Positions 23,226 to 35,335 are shown, numbered from the stretch's first letter. The stretch is 64,000 nucleotides of DNA from Neoceratodus forsteri (GCA_016271365.2 CM057456.1:169356001-169420000), one strand, 5' to 3'. Made by a program: numbers and translations. Notes: generated by a model not told the origin, from the sequence alone.

Positions 23226-26200
23226 CTTTTTTTTTTATAATTAAAATTTTTACTGTTATTATATGCCACTCCAGAAGAGAGCAAGAAAAACGGCAGTATC
23301 ATACTATAACAGGTACAATTCAACCGCTTTAGAGACATGATGTGTTACATCTAGGGCATATTACAGTAAGAAAATAGGGTAATAACAAGTCAGGAAAAGA
23401 TAGGTATGTAAGATAAAAAGAACCCACCACCCATACCCCCTACCCAAGGCTACTGTACAGGGAGAGATTAGGAAAGGAGAGAGAAAGAGAAAGAAGGAGA
23501 TAGGATAGGCCAGGTAGCTTAGATTGGGTCTTCAGGTTCCAGCATCGTAGAGGGGCGGTCTGCACCCCATCTTAATGTAAAGACTTTCCTCTGGCCTCGA
23601 TTATAAGCTATATATCTTTCCAGCTGAAGAGCTAACGTACATTCACGGTGCCACTCCAAAAGAGTCGGGGAGCAATCAGATGACCAATGCCTTAAAATTA
23701 TCAACTTCATAGTGGCAGTAATAATTGACACTTGAGCTCTCCATGATTTGGGAGTGGAGCCAGGAAAGACATTCAATAAACAAATTTCTGGAGTGTTTAT
23801 AGTGTAAGAGCCAAGGATAGGGCACACCAGCTTACTAAGAGATTCCCAAAGAGGTTGGATCTTCGGACATGCCCAGAAGACATGGTATAGGGAACCCTCA
23901 TTTAGGTCGCATCTCCAACAAAGTGGGGAGCTACGCGCCTTCCATCTGTAAAGGTGCGTGGGAGTTAGATACAAATGGTGTAACAACTTGAATTGGATCA
24001 GCCTGAGTCTGTCTTGTTTAAGATATGTGAAGATAGAGTTCCACAACTTAATCCAGAAACCTGGAGTGTCTGTGAGATTTAACTCATTGACCCAATAGTA
24101 ACAGTCTCCGGATGGAAGTTTAGCATCCCATTCTAGTAACAATTTGTATACTTTAGATATAGCATGTGGCTGGGTCGCAGCTGCTAAGAGAGAATCAATA
24201 TCTAGTGATTCACAAGCCGAAGTTGCAAACAAGGGGAGGAATGGAGACAATGCCTTTCTCAGCTGCAGCCATCTAAAAAAATAATTATCATCTGAACCAT
24301 AACAACTTTTAAGGTCCTCAAAGGATCTCAACATACCCTGATCCAAAAGATCAGCAGCTGAGAGGTGGCTAATCTCGACCAGAAAAGCGGGGAGATAGTG
24401 TTACCCCAATCTTAAAGTGGATATTTTGAAAATGGGTTGGTGGAGGTCCACCACCTGATTTTAAAATGTTGCTGAAGTTGGAGAAGGGCCTTCAAAGACC
24501 ATCCCATAGGATTGTTCTTAAATGACCCAGGAATATCGGAAGGGAGGAAAATAGAAGGCTCTAGCAGAAGAGTTCATACCCTTGCCTAGCCCATACTCTA
24601 TATCTAACCAGAGGGCCTATAGCCTAGAGATGTCTCTCTTTATTCCACCACCCTAGCTTAGAGATATGTGCATAATATAGTATAGATAAGCTGAAGGCGG
24701 TTAAACCACCCTTGCTTTTTAGGGGCTGTTAACTTATAGTACGACCTACAGGTTCGCTTACCTTGCCATAAAAATGAGTCAAAAATTTTTCGCAATTTGA
24801 GGAACCATTTTTTTGGGAGATATGCCCCAATCATACCTAAGGGGTATAGAAGCCTAGGTAGAACATTCATCTTTAAGATACTTACCCTACCCCACAGTGT
24901 TAAGGAGAGGGATCTCCATCTAGTCAAATCATCTGATACGGTTTGAACCAGAGTATCTAAATTTTTTTGAATCATTAACGAAATACTTGTGGAAATATTG
25001 ATACCCAAACATGATAGGGACTTGTCTTTCCAGCCCAAGCCAAGGGTGCCAAAATCTGACCTTAATACCTTCTTATTTAGCGGAAAAATTTTTGACTTTG
25101 CACGATTTAGTTTATAACCCGACACCTCTGAGAAACGGTCTATTTCTTCGAGTATGGCCGGCATGGAGACATCTGGGTTTTTGACATGCAACAATACATC
25201 ATCTGCATAGGTGGAGCAGACATAAGAATCTCTTCCCACCCTAATGCCCCATATAAGCGGATTCCCCATTAGCCTACGCAGGAACGGTTCCAAATATAAA
25301 CTGAATAATAGTGGGGACAAGGGACAGCCTTGCCTAGTGCCCCGTTCAAGCTTAATACGTTGAGACAAGACCCCTGTTACATTTAATTCTGGCAGAGGGG
25401 GAAGAGTATAAAATTTGGACCCATTTTATAAAGTGATTCGGGATGCGAAAGGCAGACATAGTATGGAATAAAAAGTCCCACGACACCTTGTCAAAAGCCT
25501 TTTCGGCATCAAGAGAAAGGAGCACAGCCGGAGTATCTGACCTTTTGACCTCCATCATGAGATGTAGTAGCTTCCTGAGGTGATCCTGAGGTAGCTTTCC
25601 CCTCATGAAACCAACCTGCTCTCTGCAAATCAGCCTATCCATTACCTTAGCCAATCTATCTGCAAGGATCTTCGCTAAGATTTTAACATCTGTGTTCAAT
25701 AACGAGATAGGGTGATAGCTATCTAAATTCAAGGGGTCTTTACCTGGTTTCAGAATTAAGGTAATTGTTGCCTCAAAGAAAGACAAATCAGACACCCATG
25801 TTCATACCAGTAATAGAACACTTCTAAAAGTTGGGGCTAATTCAGAGGAAAAGGCTTTAAAAGTTATTAGGATAGCCATCAGGGCCGGGAGATTTATCAA
25901 GAGGTAGTTGCTGTATAGCCTGACAAATCTCAAGAGAAGTTATTAGAGACGAAGCCCGCGGCCTCTTCCAAGAAATTTCTGGCAGTGCAACCGATTGCAG
26001 GAATTCCTTAATGTCCGAATCTGAGGCATCTAACTGAGGGTCTTTGGAGTATACCATTTGAAAGAAGTCTTTAAAGGCATCTGCCATGAAATGAGGATCT
26101 GTACAGACCTGGTCTTCCTGGGAGGGTCGGATTCCTGCAATATACTGAGCTGAATCCATCTGCTTTATCCGCATTGCAAGTAGCCTTCCGGCCTTCTCAC

Positions 26201-26844
26201 CTGTGCCTAAATATTGAAGCTTTGCTCGCAACAAAGCAAGCTCGGCCTGGTGTAGGGCAAGCCCCGAATATTGCACCTGTAGCCTATGCAACTTAAGTCT
26301 GTCTGTATCAGACGAGTATTGGGATAATCTGTATTCAATTTGGCTAATATGGGTTAGCAAAGAGTTCATCTTATTCCTCTGGATGAATTTTTTCCTAGAG
26401 GTAATCTTTATTAATTCCCCCCTTAAGGAACATTTCAGTGTGGCCCAGATCATATCCTTTTGAGGTATTGAATTTTGATTGACTTGTAAAAATAAGCTAA
26501 TATATTCTTTAACTGCTTTTAGGTGGTGTTCTTACTTTAATATTTGAGTATTTAATCTCCACTGCGGTGAACGCCGGAGTGAAGGGGATGGTCTAAATAA
26601 TATACTAACCGGAGCATGGTCCGAGATAACCCTTGCTGATATATCCGCCTCTATAATGTCAGGGATTGCAATAGAACTGAGTAGGATATAATCAATTCTT
26701 GAGTAGGAATTGTGGACTGGGGAATAGAAGGAATATTGTTGTTTCCAAGGGTGAAGGACATGCCATATGTCCACTAGGTCAGCATTACTCATAAGGCCCT
26801 TTAAAGCTCTCTGTGCCGGTGAGAGACCTTTCTTCTTATTGAAG
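23226..26844 (-). mobile_element. 5'-truncated Tx1/L1-type LINE with 15-bp target duplication
   Basis: A plus-strand T run at 23227-23238 is the poly-A tail of this minus-strand element. Coding pieces in order: endonuclease end (YSRIDYILLSS, ISDHAPVSILF) at 26873-26532; linker to the reverse transcriptase (LPLDKSPGPDGYPNNF) at 26453-25857; LILKPGKDPLNLDSYHPISL, QVGFMRGK and LSLDAEKAFDKVSWDFLF at 25795-25352; RGTRQGCPLSPLLFSLYLEP, YADDVLLHV and SGYKLNRAKSK at 25368-24658; C-terminus at 24346-23519 with LCWRCDLNEGSLYHVFWAC, the zinc-like CxxC...H...C cluster of L1/Tx1 elements. The catalytic YADD is intact. The element is truncated in its endonuclease, and the frame breaks about four times. Confidence 0.9.
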
Positions 26845-27170
26845 ACGATCACCCTTTTTAAAAATAGGGACAACTATAGTTTGCTTCCAATCAGTTGGGA
26901 CTACGCCCATATTTAAGGATCTATTGTAAAGAACGAATAGTGGTTCAACTAGCCACCATCTTATGGCCTTCAGGACCCTTGGGTGCAATAAGTCCAGACC
27001 AGGAGTAGTATTTATTTTTATCTGGTTTATTTTATTACATATCTGTTCCCTAGTTATTATAATTTAATCTTTACTAACAATATCCTGTAAAGAATTTATG
27101 TCTTTATCCATAAAGACCATACAGAAGAATCTATTAAACTCATTAACCATATCAACAGGGTCACTCAATA

Positions 27171-27650
27171 CTATATTTGCACCTCAAACCAACCTTCATC
27201 ATTTAGGCAGCCAAAATCTTCTGCAGGATCACGTTTTCTCTTACTGCCCTCACCCAATACAGGTGCTAATTGACTAGATCGTGAAGTTTCATTATTAGTA
27301 AGATTATTTTCCTTATGTACAACTTCTTTGTTATGGGAGCTTGTCATCAACGAAGTGATAGTACAATGTTCTGGTATAGATGACTCAGCGTGTAAAACTT
27401 TATTTGTGGAAGTTTCAGGTGTAGTTAAACATTTTTCTGTATCGCCAGGGGCAGGGGAGTAATGAGTTAATTCAAGACACCTAGATCTGTTGTAAAATCC
27501 AGCCAATTCCTTAAGCAGGGTCTCAAATTCAATACATTTAACACATTTATAAGATAAATGTGACACAGGTACCAGCATCAAACTGTACATCAAGCAACAT
27601 GAGCATTTAACACCAATATCCCCCTCAAGAGTTTTAATAATATCCAACAT
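27171..27650 (-). pseudogene. ORF1-like frame of the CR1/L2-type LINE
   Basis: This 159-residue frame begins MLDIIKTLEGDIGVKCSCCL and has a cysteine cluster (CSCC, later YKCVKCIEFETLLKELAGFY) followed by a serine/threonine-rich tail with GEGSKRKRDPAEDFGCLND. A short cysteine cluster followed by a coiled segment is the usual start of CR1-type ORF1. It sits directly upstream, on the same strand, of the reverse transcriptase part, which supports this reading. I do not recognise it by family name. Confidence 0.5.
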
Positions 27651-28139
27651 TTTTTAAAACTCAGTCTAACTATAACTCCCAGTACAAAGGATTCGAATAT
27701 CAACTACCAAATATTTTTAACCCCCACTCCCACTGCTTACCACTGCTTAACACATGTAACACGTGCGATGATGCGTGTGTCTTGCGTACTGACAATGCAT
27801 GTTCGGCTCAGCACGAGCTGCTTAAACCCCAGACAGTCCAGAAGTAAGATTCAGGTCACCTGAAAACTATCAGCGTTTATCTCCCCCAATACCACTAGTG
27901 AATCTAAAAGTAAAACTTGCCCTATAGTGTCTTCGCTAATGAAATCAGCTATTAGCTGAGTTCTAAAGTGAAAAACAAGCACACCCCTCATTTCTGTCTT
28001 GATAATATAAATAAAAGCCATGGGCAGTAGCTATGAAAATAGCTTTGTTAACAAGCCAAAACGAATGTCGGGCTCCTTTTTATAACTCTGCCAATACTGT
28101 CTCACACCACGAAGGTGTCTCACAGTGTATGGACAGAGT

Positions 28140-29395
28140 ATTAGGAAAACGTCCTGCCGAGTCTTCCCCGAGACATGGACAGTTGCAAGATAGCTGATCG
28201 GGGAAGGAGACATGGGAAGCTGCGGTTTCAGGAGCCTAGTTTCCAGATCTGAAACCAGTTCTGACCTGGCCCCCTGTCACCAAGACTGAATCAGGGTCTT
28301 GAAATCTGAAGTAGCCAGGGGAAGGGGAGGTGGATCCGGTTGAGACTGGGGGGGAGGAGAAGGAGGGGTGACCGTTGGAGGATAATACCCTTGAAACCCC
28401 ATGTAGTTGGAGTAAGGGCAAAATTCAGGGTAGAACTGCCCCAAAAGACTCCAATCTGGAATGGAACCCCCCCCAGGTAGGGATCCCTTGGATACCTAAA
28501 AGGGTAATGCGGGACAGTTTGGGGTCAATTATATGCCCCCCCAATGTCAGACCTGTAGTCAGAGGAATCCACGTCGGACCCGCCATAGTGTAGATAGGGG
28601 GAGGGTCCGGCATCGAGACAGCCCACGTCAGGGTCACCGACGTCGGCACTGGCGCAACCTGACCTGGCACTGGAAGGGGATCTGTTGGTCACGTGACATT
28701 GGGTGGGTCATCCCCCATCAGGTATTGCTAGAAAAGTCTTCTGTGCAGCCCAATGCCAGGTGGCGCAAGTCCTATATGTGATGACCTACTGACGGAACCC
28801 TCTTGAAGTAAGATCTGTCTTTTCCTGTATCTATCTCCTGCCTTTATGCATGTGAACAGTGGAAAAACCTATCTACTATTACCCTATACTATTATGTTTT
28901 AGACCACTGTATTGCCCCTAGAAAATGAACACATTTTTCTTATGTTACCCTATCCTACTATGCCTTAGTCCCATGTTTTTGATGTTTTTTCCCCATACAT
29001 TATATAAAATAGTTGGTGGTTGTCAATACACAGCAACGATACACCTTCACCCTAAGGTTCACAGATGAAATACAAGATACACGTCACCCATGAGTTTTAT
29101 ATAATTAATAGAAAATGGACCTAGTTTCTTCAGTCTCTCACAGTTACAGTGAGGACAGCAAATTAATTAAGGTTTTAACGAAAGCGTTGTGTACTTAGGC
29201 CACCATACAGTATCTTATATAGTGTACTATACAGTAGGAAATAAACCAAAATAGTTTACAATTTTTTATTATCATTAGCATTTACCATCAGTGGTCCACA
29301 TTTCACCTTTGGTATTTTGCTGATGCGACACTTTTTCAAGTGTATGGATCATCATACACAAAGAGCATTCCATCAGACATGGTAATGTCAGAAAT
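28140..29395 (+). repeat. Macrosatellite cassette, unit 1 remainder
   Basis: Resumes after the LINE with ACGTCCTGCCGAGTCTTCCC and continues through CTATATGTGATGACCTACTG, GAAGTAAGATCTGTCTTTTCC and CATTCCATCAGACATGGTAA. It is longer than units 2 and 3 by a stretch at about 28880-29260. On the minus strand it keeps pieces of a shared coding frame (see 29921-30393). Confidence 0.75.
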
Positions 29396-29920
29396 ATGTG
29401 GAGAAAAACCCTCTCCTTTCCTATTCTAAAACCTGTGGAGAAAAACCCTATCCTTTCCCTATTCTAAAACCTGTGGAGAAAAACCCTATCCTTTCCCTGT
29501 TGTAAAACCTGTGGAGAAAAATTCTATCCTTTCCATATTCTAAAACTTGTGGAGAAAAATCCTATCATTTCCCTATTCTAAAACATGTGGAGAAAAACCC
29601 TATCCTTTCCCTGTTGTAAAACCTGTGGAGAAAAAGTCTATCCTTTCCATGTTCTAAAACCTGTGGAGGAAAAACACTATCCTTTCCCTGTTGTAAAACC
29701 TGTGGAGAAAAACCCTATCCTTTCCCTATTCTAAAACCTGTGGAGAAAAATCATATCCTTTCCATATTCAAAAACCTGTGGAGAAAAACCTTATCCTTTC
29801 CCTATTCAAAAACCTGTGGAGAAAAACCCTACCCTTTCTCTATTCTAAAACCTGTGGAGAAAAACCCTACCCTGTCCCTTTTCTAAAACCTGTGGAGAAA
29901 AAGCCTATCCTTTCCCTACT
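29395..29920 (+). repeat. 38-bp minisatellite, about 13 copies
   Basis: Unit CCTGTGGAGAAAAACCCTAT plus CCTTTCCCTATTCTAAAA, 38 bp. Because 38 is not a multiple of 3 and the unit has no stop in any plus frame, the array reads as open in all frames with a 38-residue period. That is a by-product, not evidence of a protein. Confidence 0.9.
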
Positions 29921-30905
29921 ATATAACACATTATGAAGTCCACTCTCCTTGACAGGACAGTGTCTAAAGTCTGGTAGGGAAACATCCTGCCGAGTCTTCC
30001 CCGAGACATGAACAGTTGCAAGATTGGGGAAGGAGACGTAGGAAGTTGCAGTTGCAGGAGCCTAGTTTCCAGATCTGAAACCAGTTCTGACCTGGCCCTC
30101 TGCCACCAAGACTGAATCAGGATCTTGAAATCTGAAGTAGCCAGGGGTTTGGGAGGTGGATCCGGTTGAGACGGGGGGAGGAGGAGGAGGTGCGTCCAGT
30201 GGAGGATAATACCCTTGAAAGCCCATGTAGTTGGAGTAATGGTGAAATCCAGGGTAGAACTGACCCAAATGACTCCAATCTGGAGTGGAGCACCCCGGGT
30301 AGGGATCCCTTGGATACCCAAAAGGGTAACGCGGAACAGTTCAGCATCAATTATAAGCCCCCCAATGTCAGACCTGGCATCAGAGGAATCCAAGTCAGAC
30401 CTGCCATTGTGTAGATGGGGGAGGGTCCGGCATCAGACAGCCGACGGCAGGGTCACCGACGTCATAACCGGCGCAACCTGACCCTGGCACTGAAGGGTCC
30501 TGTTGGTCATGTGACATTGCGGGTGGTCCCTCAGGTATTGCTAGAAAAGTCTGTCGCGCCCCGATGCCAGGTGGTGCAAATCCTATATGTGATGACCTAC
30601 TGATGGAACTCCTCTCGAAGTAAGATCTGTCTTTTCCTGACTATTCCTCCAGCCTTTATGCATGTGAACAGTGGAAAGACCTATCTAGTATTACCTTATA
30701 CACTCAGCTATGTCTCATGCTACACATACACCCCTAGAGGGTGATTAACAGACAATTAACATAACCCCTGAGAGTGCCTTAATGCTTAATTAGCATTTAA
30801 CATCAGTGGTCCACATTTCACCGATGCAACACTTTTTCAAGTGTATGGATCATCATATACAAGGAGCATTCCATCAGACATGGTAATGCCAGAAATATGT
30901 GGCAA
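29921..30905 (+). repeat. Macrosatellite cassette, unit 2, with remnants of a coding frame on the minus strand
   Basis: Same cassette as 28140-29395 and 31650-32645. The minus strand carries a broken proline/tyrosine-rich frame: PDWSHLGQFYPGF, then GFQGYYPP and a proline run, then KPLATSDFKILIQSWWQRAR and SELVSDLETRLLQLQ. The same peptides occur in all three cassettes and in a more diverged copy at 44525-45195, so the frame was once translated. I do not recognise the protein. Unit 2 and unit 3 also contain half of the GATTAACAGACAATTAACAT fold-back found complete at 35873-36020. Confidence 0.75.
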
Positions 30906-31649
30906 TAAACCCTCTCCGTTCCCTATTCTAAAACCTGCAGAGAAAATCCTCATTCGTTCCCTATTCTAAAACCTGTGGAGGAAAAACCCTATCCTTTCCC
31001 TATTCTAAAACCCATGGAGAAAAATCCTGTCCTTTCCCTTTTCAAAAACCTGTGGAGAAAAATCCTATCCTTTCCCTTTTCAAAAACCTGTGGAGAAAAG
31101 GCCTATCCTTTCCCTATTCTAAAACCTGTGGAGAAAAAGCCTATCCTTTCCCTATTCTAAAACCTGTGGAGAAAAACCCTACCATTTCCCTATTCAAAAA
31201 ACCTGTGGAGAAAAACTCTATCCTTTCCCTGTTCTAAAACCTGTGTAGAAAAACCATACCCTTTCTCTATTCTAAAACCTGTGGAGAATAATCCTATCCT
31301 TTCCCTTTTCAAAAACCTGTGGAGAAAAACCCTATCCATTCCCTATTCTAAAACCTGTGGAGAAAACCCTATCCTTTCCCTGTTGTAAAACCTGTGGAGA
31401 AAAATTCTATCCTTTCCCTATTCTAAAACCTGTGGAGAAAAATCATATCCTTTCCATATTCAAAAACCTGTGGAGAAAAATCCTATCATTTCCCTATTCT
31501 AAAACCTGTGGAGGAAAACCCTACCCTTTCCCTATTCAAAAAACCTGTGGAGAAAAACCTTATCCTTTCCCTATTCAAAAACCTGTGGAGAAAAACCCTA
31601 CCCTGTCCCTGTTCTAAAACCTGTGGAGAAAAAGCCTGTCCTTTCCCTA
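30905..31649 (+). repeat. 38-bp minisatellite, about 19 copies
   Basis: Same unit as 29395-29920 with scattered changes (CTATTCAAAAACC, GTGTAGAAAAACCATACCC). Confidence 0.9.
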
Positions 31650-32645
31650 CTATATAACACATCATGAAGTCCACTCTCCTTGACAGGACGGTGTCTAAAG
31701 TCTGGTAGGGAAACATCCTGCCGAGTCTTCCCCTAGACATGAACAGTTGCAAGATCGGGGAAGGAGACATAGGAAGTTGCAGTTGCAGGAGCCTAGTTTC
31801 CAGATCTGAAACCAGTTCTGACCTGGCCCCCTGCCACCAAGACTGAATCAGGGTCTTGAAATCTGAAGTAGCCAGGGGTTTGGGAGGTGGATCCAGTTGA
31901 GACTGGGTGGAGGAGGAGGAGGTGCGTCTGGTGGAGGATAATACCTTTGAAACCCCATGTAGTTGGAGTAATGGTGAAATCCAGGGTAGAACTGCCCTCA
32001 AATGACTCCAATCTGGAGTGGAGCACCCCGAGTAGGGATCCCTTGGATACCCAAAAGGGTAATGCGGAACAGTTCAGAGTCGATTATAAGCCCCCCAATG
32101 TCAGACCTGGCATCAGAGGAATCCACGTTGGACCAGCCGTTGTGTAGAAGGGGGAGGGTCTGGCATCGAGACAGCCCACGGCAGGGACACCGACATCGTA
32201 ACCAGTGCAACCTGACCTGGCACTGTAAGGGGTTCTGTTGGTCACATGACATTTGGCGGGTGGTCCCCCTTCAGGTATTGCTAGAAAAGTCTGCCATGCG
32301 GCCCGATGCCAGGTCGTGCAAATCCTATATGTGATGATCTACTGATGGAACCCTCTCGAAGTAAGATCTGTCTTTTCCTACATCTATCTCCAGCCTTTAT
32401 GCATGTGAACAGTGGAAAGACCTATCTAGTATTACCTTATACACTCGACTATGTCTCATGCCACATTACACCCCTAGAGGGTGATTAACAGACAATTAAC
32501 ATAACCCCTGAGAGTGCCTTATTGCTTAATTAGCATTTACCATCAGTGGTCCACATTTCACCGATGCAACACTTTTTCAAGTGTATGGATCATCATGCAC
32601 AAAGAGCATTCCATCAGACATGGTAATCCCAGAAATATGTGGCAA
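31650..32645 (+). repeat. Macrosatellite cassette, unit 3
   Basis: Nearly the same as unit 2 over its whole length, including the half fold-back near 32470-32530, so units 2 and 3 arose from each other more recently than from unit 1. The minus strand again shows KPLATSDFKTLIQSWWQGAR and SELVSDLETRLLQLQ. Confidence 0.8.
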
Positions 32646-33215
32646 AAAACCCTCTCCATTCCCTATTCTAAAACCTGTGGAGAAAATCCCTATTTGTTCC
32701 CTATTCTAAAACCTGTGGAGAAAAACCCTATCCTTTCCCTATTGTAAAACCTGTGGAGAAAAATCCTGTCCTTTCCCTTTTCAAAAACCTGTGGAGAAAA
32801 ACCCTATCCTTTCCCTATTCTAAAACCTGTGGAGAAAAAGCCTATCCTTTCCCTATTCTAAAACCCGTGGAGAACAACCCTACCATTTCCCTATTCAAAA
32901 AACCTGTGGAGAAAAACCCTATCCTTTCCCTGTTCTAAAACCTGTCTAGAAAAACCGTACCCTTTCTCTATTCTAAAACCTGTGAAGAAAAATCCTATCC
33001 TTTCCCTTTTCAAAAACCTGTGGAGAAAAACCCTATCCTTTCCCTGTTCTAAAACCTGTGTAGAAAAACCATACCCTTTCTCTATTCTAAAACCTGCAGA
33101 GAAAAATCCTATCCTTTCCCTTTTCAAAAACCTGTGGAGAAAAACCCTATCCTTTCCCTATTCTAAAACCTATGGAGAAAAGCCCTATCCTTTCCCTATT
33201 CTAAATTCTATATAC
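32646..33215 (+). repeat. 38-bp minisatellite, about 15 copies; end of the macrosatellite
   Basis: Same 38-bp unit. The array ends near 33215 without a following cassette. Confidence 0.9.
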
Positions 33216-33690
33216 AGGTATTGTCTTCAGGCTTGTGACCTGTAGATAAAAAACTGTCTGATCTTACCCTATGCTACACCATTGCATCAACTTTTTACAT
33301 AGTCTGTGATATTTAGTTTAACCAAAGTAATGTAGCTCACCCTCACATGAAGTCATCACTTGGAGTGGTCAAAACTAGTCCATGCATCATAAATCCTTCC
33401 AACTGATGAGACGGTGAAGGTGAAGTCTGTTGTGATGCAATGCGTACTAGTAGGCCTACAAGGCTGATTTATGTTAACACCACAAGGTTTCCACAGCCTG
33501 TTAGACAAACTAGTTTGTCTCTTACCTTAATCCCAGAAAGTATCAGTTGAGTAGTATCATATGAAGTCAAGATGTAAAATGTTGTAATGTAGCATCATTG
33601 CAGTTTCTTCATCTTCAGTGTCATTCAAAAAGGGTAATTTTGTGACTTCTGTAGATATGTTGAACACACCTTCTCTGAGAAACAAGAAAT
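33216..33690. other. No gene recognised
   Basis: Mixed-composition sequence with no open frame or repeat that I can place. Confidence 0.5.
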
Positions 33691-34300
33691 ATGCAGTCAA
33701 TCAATGTGATGACTTCTGGACACACTACTGCACCACTTTTTCAACATCCAGGCACCAAGTGTTAATTACTCGTGATCACCTCAGATTGGCCACCTTTCCT
33801 AAAATGCTTCAAAATGTCTGCATTTGCTAAAATACTTCAAAACAGCCATCTTTGTTTAAAAAGCTCTCTGAATGGTTCAGGGCAGATGCGGTATGATGGT
33901 AATCAGTGATGTGACCACTTAATGGACACACTACTGCAAAACTTTTGCCATATCTGTACACCAAGTGTGAATCTCTGGTGAGTGCTTCAAGATGGCTGCT
34001 TTTTGCTGAAATGCCTCAAAATGGCTGACTTTTTCTTAACTGCCTCAAATGGCCACTTTGCTAAAAAGTTTTTGAATGGGGCTGTGTTGATGAGGTATGG
34101 TAGTAATCAGTTATGTATCCACTACCAGACACAAAGTCAATTAACTACCTTGTGCTTACAGGTTGCACCTGTAATCAAGCTTTCAACAAAGTGTTTCTCT
34201 CCTGGTATGACAAAGGTTTAAAAAAAAATAAAGGTACAAAAACAAAGTACACCACCCCTTTTGCTAGATATGGGTAGCAAGTGTGAATCACTGGTGAGGT
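33690..34300. repeat. Diverged tandem repeat, about three copies
   Basis: CCAAGTGTGAATCTCTGGTGAG at 33960 recurs in changed form at 33755 and 34277. GTATGATGGTAATCAGTGATGTG near 33890 recurs as GTATGGTAGTAATCAGTTATGT near 34100. GGACACACTACTGCA also occurs twice. Spacing is about 210 bp and then 320 bp. Confidence 0.6.
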
Positions 34301-34439
34301 ACCCAAATGGACTAATACTGTTAACAGTTTCATGAGGTCAAACCCTGAATTAATTTTGAAACATGAATACATACTGTACATCAATACACACATATCAAAA
34401 CCTAAGCTAAACTGTAACTTACCGTTAGTGACACCACGT

Positions 34440-34770
34440 AGTAACCTACCTTATGCACTTATTATTTCCAATTTATTTCCCATTCTGACTGTTGCATGAG
34501 TATTTCTGAAGCCAGGGGACATCTTTCATACAATGCACTGTGTATATAGATTACAGTGATTGTCATATGGAAGATGACCCCTACGACAGTCGATAGGGCA
34601 TTTGGAACATATATCTGTATACGTTGTTCATTTTTAAAGACTATTGGCCTATATACTCCAATCTGAAAAACAGAATTTAAAGACATTATACCAATGACGA
34701 TCTGAAAGTTATAGTCCATTGGATTAGATACCGTACATTCCCCCACCACTGCATCTATAAATTACATGCC
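34440..34770 (-). other. Open frame of unknown origin
   Basis: A 95-residue minus-strand frame (34462-34749, MVGECTVSNPMDYNFQIVIG at its start) contains one hydrophobic stretch, VVGVIFHMTITVIYIHSALY. It lies just downstream of the SGNH pseudogene on the same strand. I do not recognise it, and it may be chance. Confidence 0.2.
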
Positions 34771-34779
34771 TCTATAGGA

Positions 34780-35335
34780 TTGGAGCTACAGCCCTCTTGA
34801 TGTCACTGCAGAACATATCGCTTCCCTGATCTGTTAAGTGGACACCATCCTGCCGATACAGTTCTGGGAAGAGGGACATGATGCCATCATGCTTGACCAT
34901 GCTGGCTGACAATCCTCTCATGAATGCCCTCTTCTCTGTGTTGATCTTTCTCCTTGTTCTGTCCATTGTCTGCATATCACAAATATTCCTCCACTGCTGA
35001 CGCTGGATGATGTGGGACCAAATGATCATGGTTCTCGGCATTCAGTGCTTGATCAAGGTGATGTCCTCCTTCATCTTCCATAGCAGCATCACTGAAGTCT
35101 TCAATCCTAAATCATTGCCTCCCAGGTGGATGATGATGACATCTGGTTTGGATCCCCTCAGGCACTCCCATTGCAACATTGGCACCAGTTGATCCCAACG
35201 AATACCCCTCTCACCTAACCAACACACATTTACTGGAGTATCGAAGGTCAACACTGGTCCCCCAGTTCAAGACCGCTCCTGAATCCCTGCCCAATGCACG
35301 AAGGAGTGTCCGCAGATCCATACAGTCTTCTCTGG
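34780..35335 (-). pseudogene. SGNH-type hydrolase domain, possibly from a DIRS/Ngaro-like retroelement
   Basis: Minus-strand frames give VWICGHSFVHWAGIQERS (block I with the serine, near 35325-35280), then after an in-frame stop WLGERGIRWDQLVPMLQWEC, PDVIIIHLGGNDLG (block III) at about 35145-35105, TMIIWSHIIQRQQWR at 35030-34990, and GLSASMVKHDGI followed by YRQDGVHLTDQGSDMF (block V with Asp and His) near 34870-34810. All four SGNH blocks can be placed over about 180 residues, with one stop and one frame change. Ngaro-type tyrosine-recombinase retroelements are known to carry such a hydrolase, and this wording is common in vertebrate repeats, but no recombinase or reverse transcriptase is seen beside it. 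It could instead be cargo of the surrounding unit. It differs clearly from the CR1 ORF1 esterase. Confidence 0.7.

Larger units (their letters stand above)
21833..28140 (-). mobile_element. CR1/L2-type LINE inserted in the macrosatellite, itself split by a Tx1/L1
   Basis: On the minus strand, from 5' to 3': ORF1-like frame at 27650-27171; start of reverse transcriptase at about 27000-26860 (TTPGLDLLHPRVLKAIRW, DWKQTIVVPIFK); interruption by the Tx1/L1 at 26844-23226; then SLTCILGKIMESIVKD, VFLDLCKAFDKVPH, GVLQGSVLGPLLFSIFVSDL and FADDTKIALD, and the C-terminus to 22202. The 3' end encodes ISSWNALPKDIAEVDSYSLF and stops in a doubled CTCCTAGTATGA-type tail at 21833. The endonuclease is missing between ORF1 and the reverse transcriptase. 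The upstream edge is approximate: 28060-28145 is of unclear origin. Confidence 0.8.

Noticed and set aside
27700..27740. TTAACCCCCACTCC as an alternative piggyBac end
   Set aside because: It lies in the 5' region of the CR1/L2-type LINE, has no inner repeat and no partner GGGTTAA between it and 60.6 kb.
30975..33245. Long plus-strand open frames rich in lysine, proline and phenylalanine
   Set aside because: They are the 38-bp minisatellite read through all three frames, with a 38-residue period. No start context or conserved domain.
34462..34749. Membrane-protein gene on the minus strand
   Set aside because: One hydrophobic stretch in a 95-codon frame with no conserved motif or repeat elsewhere; not enough to call a gene.
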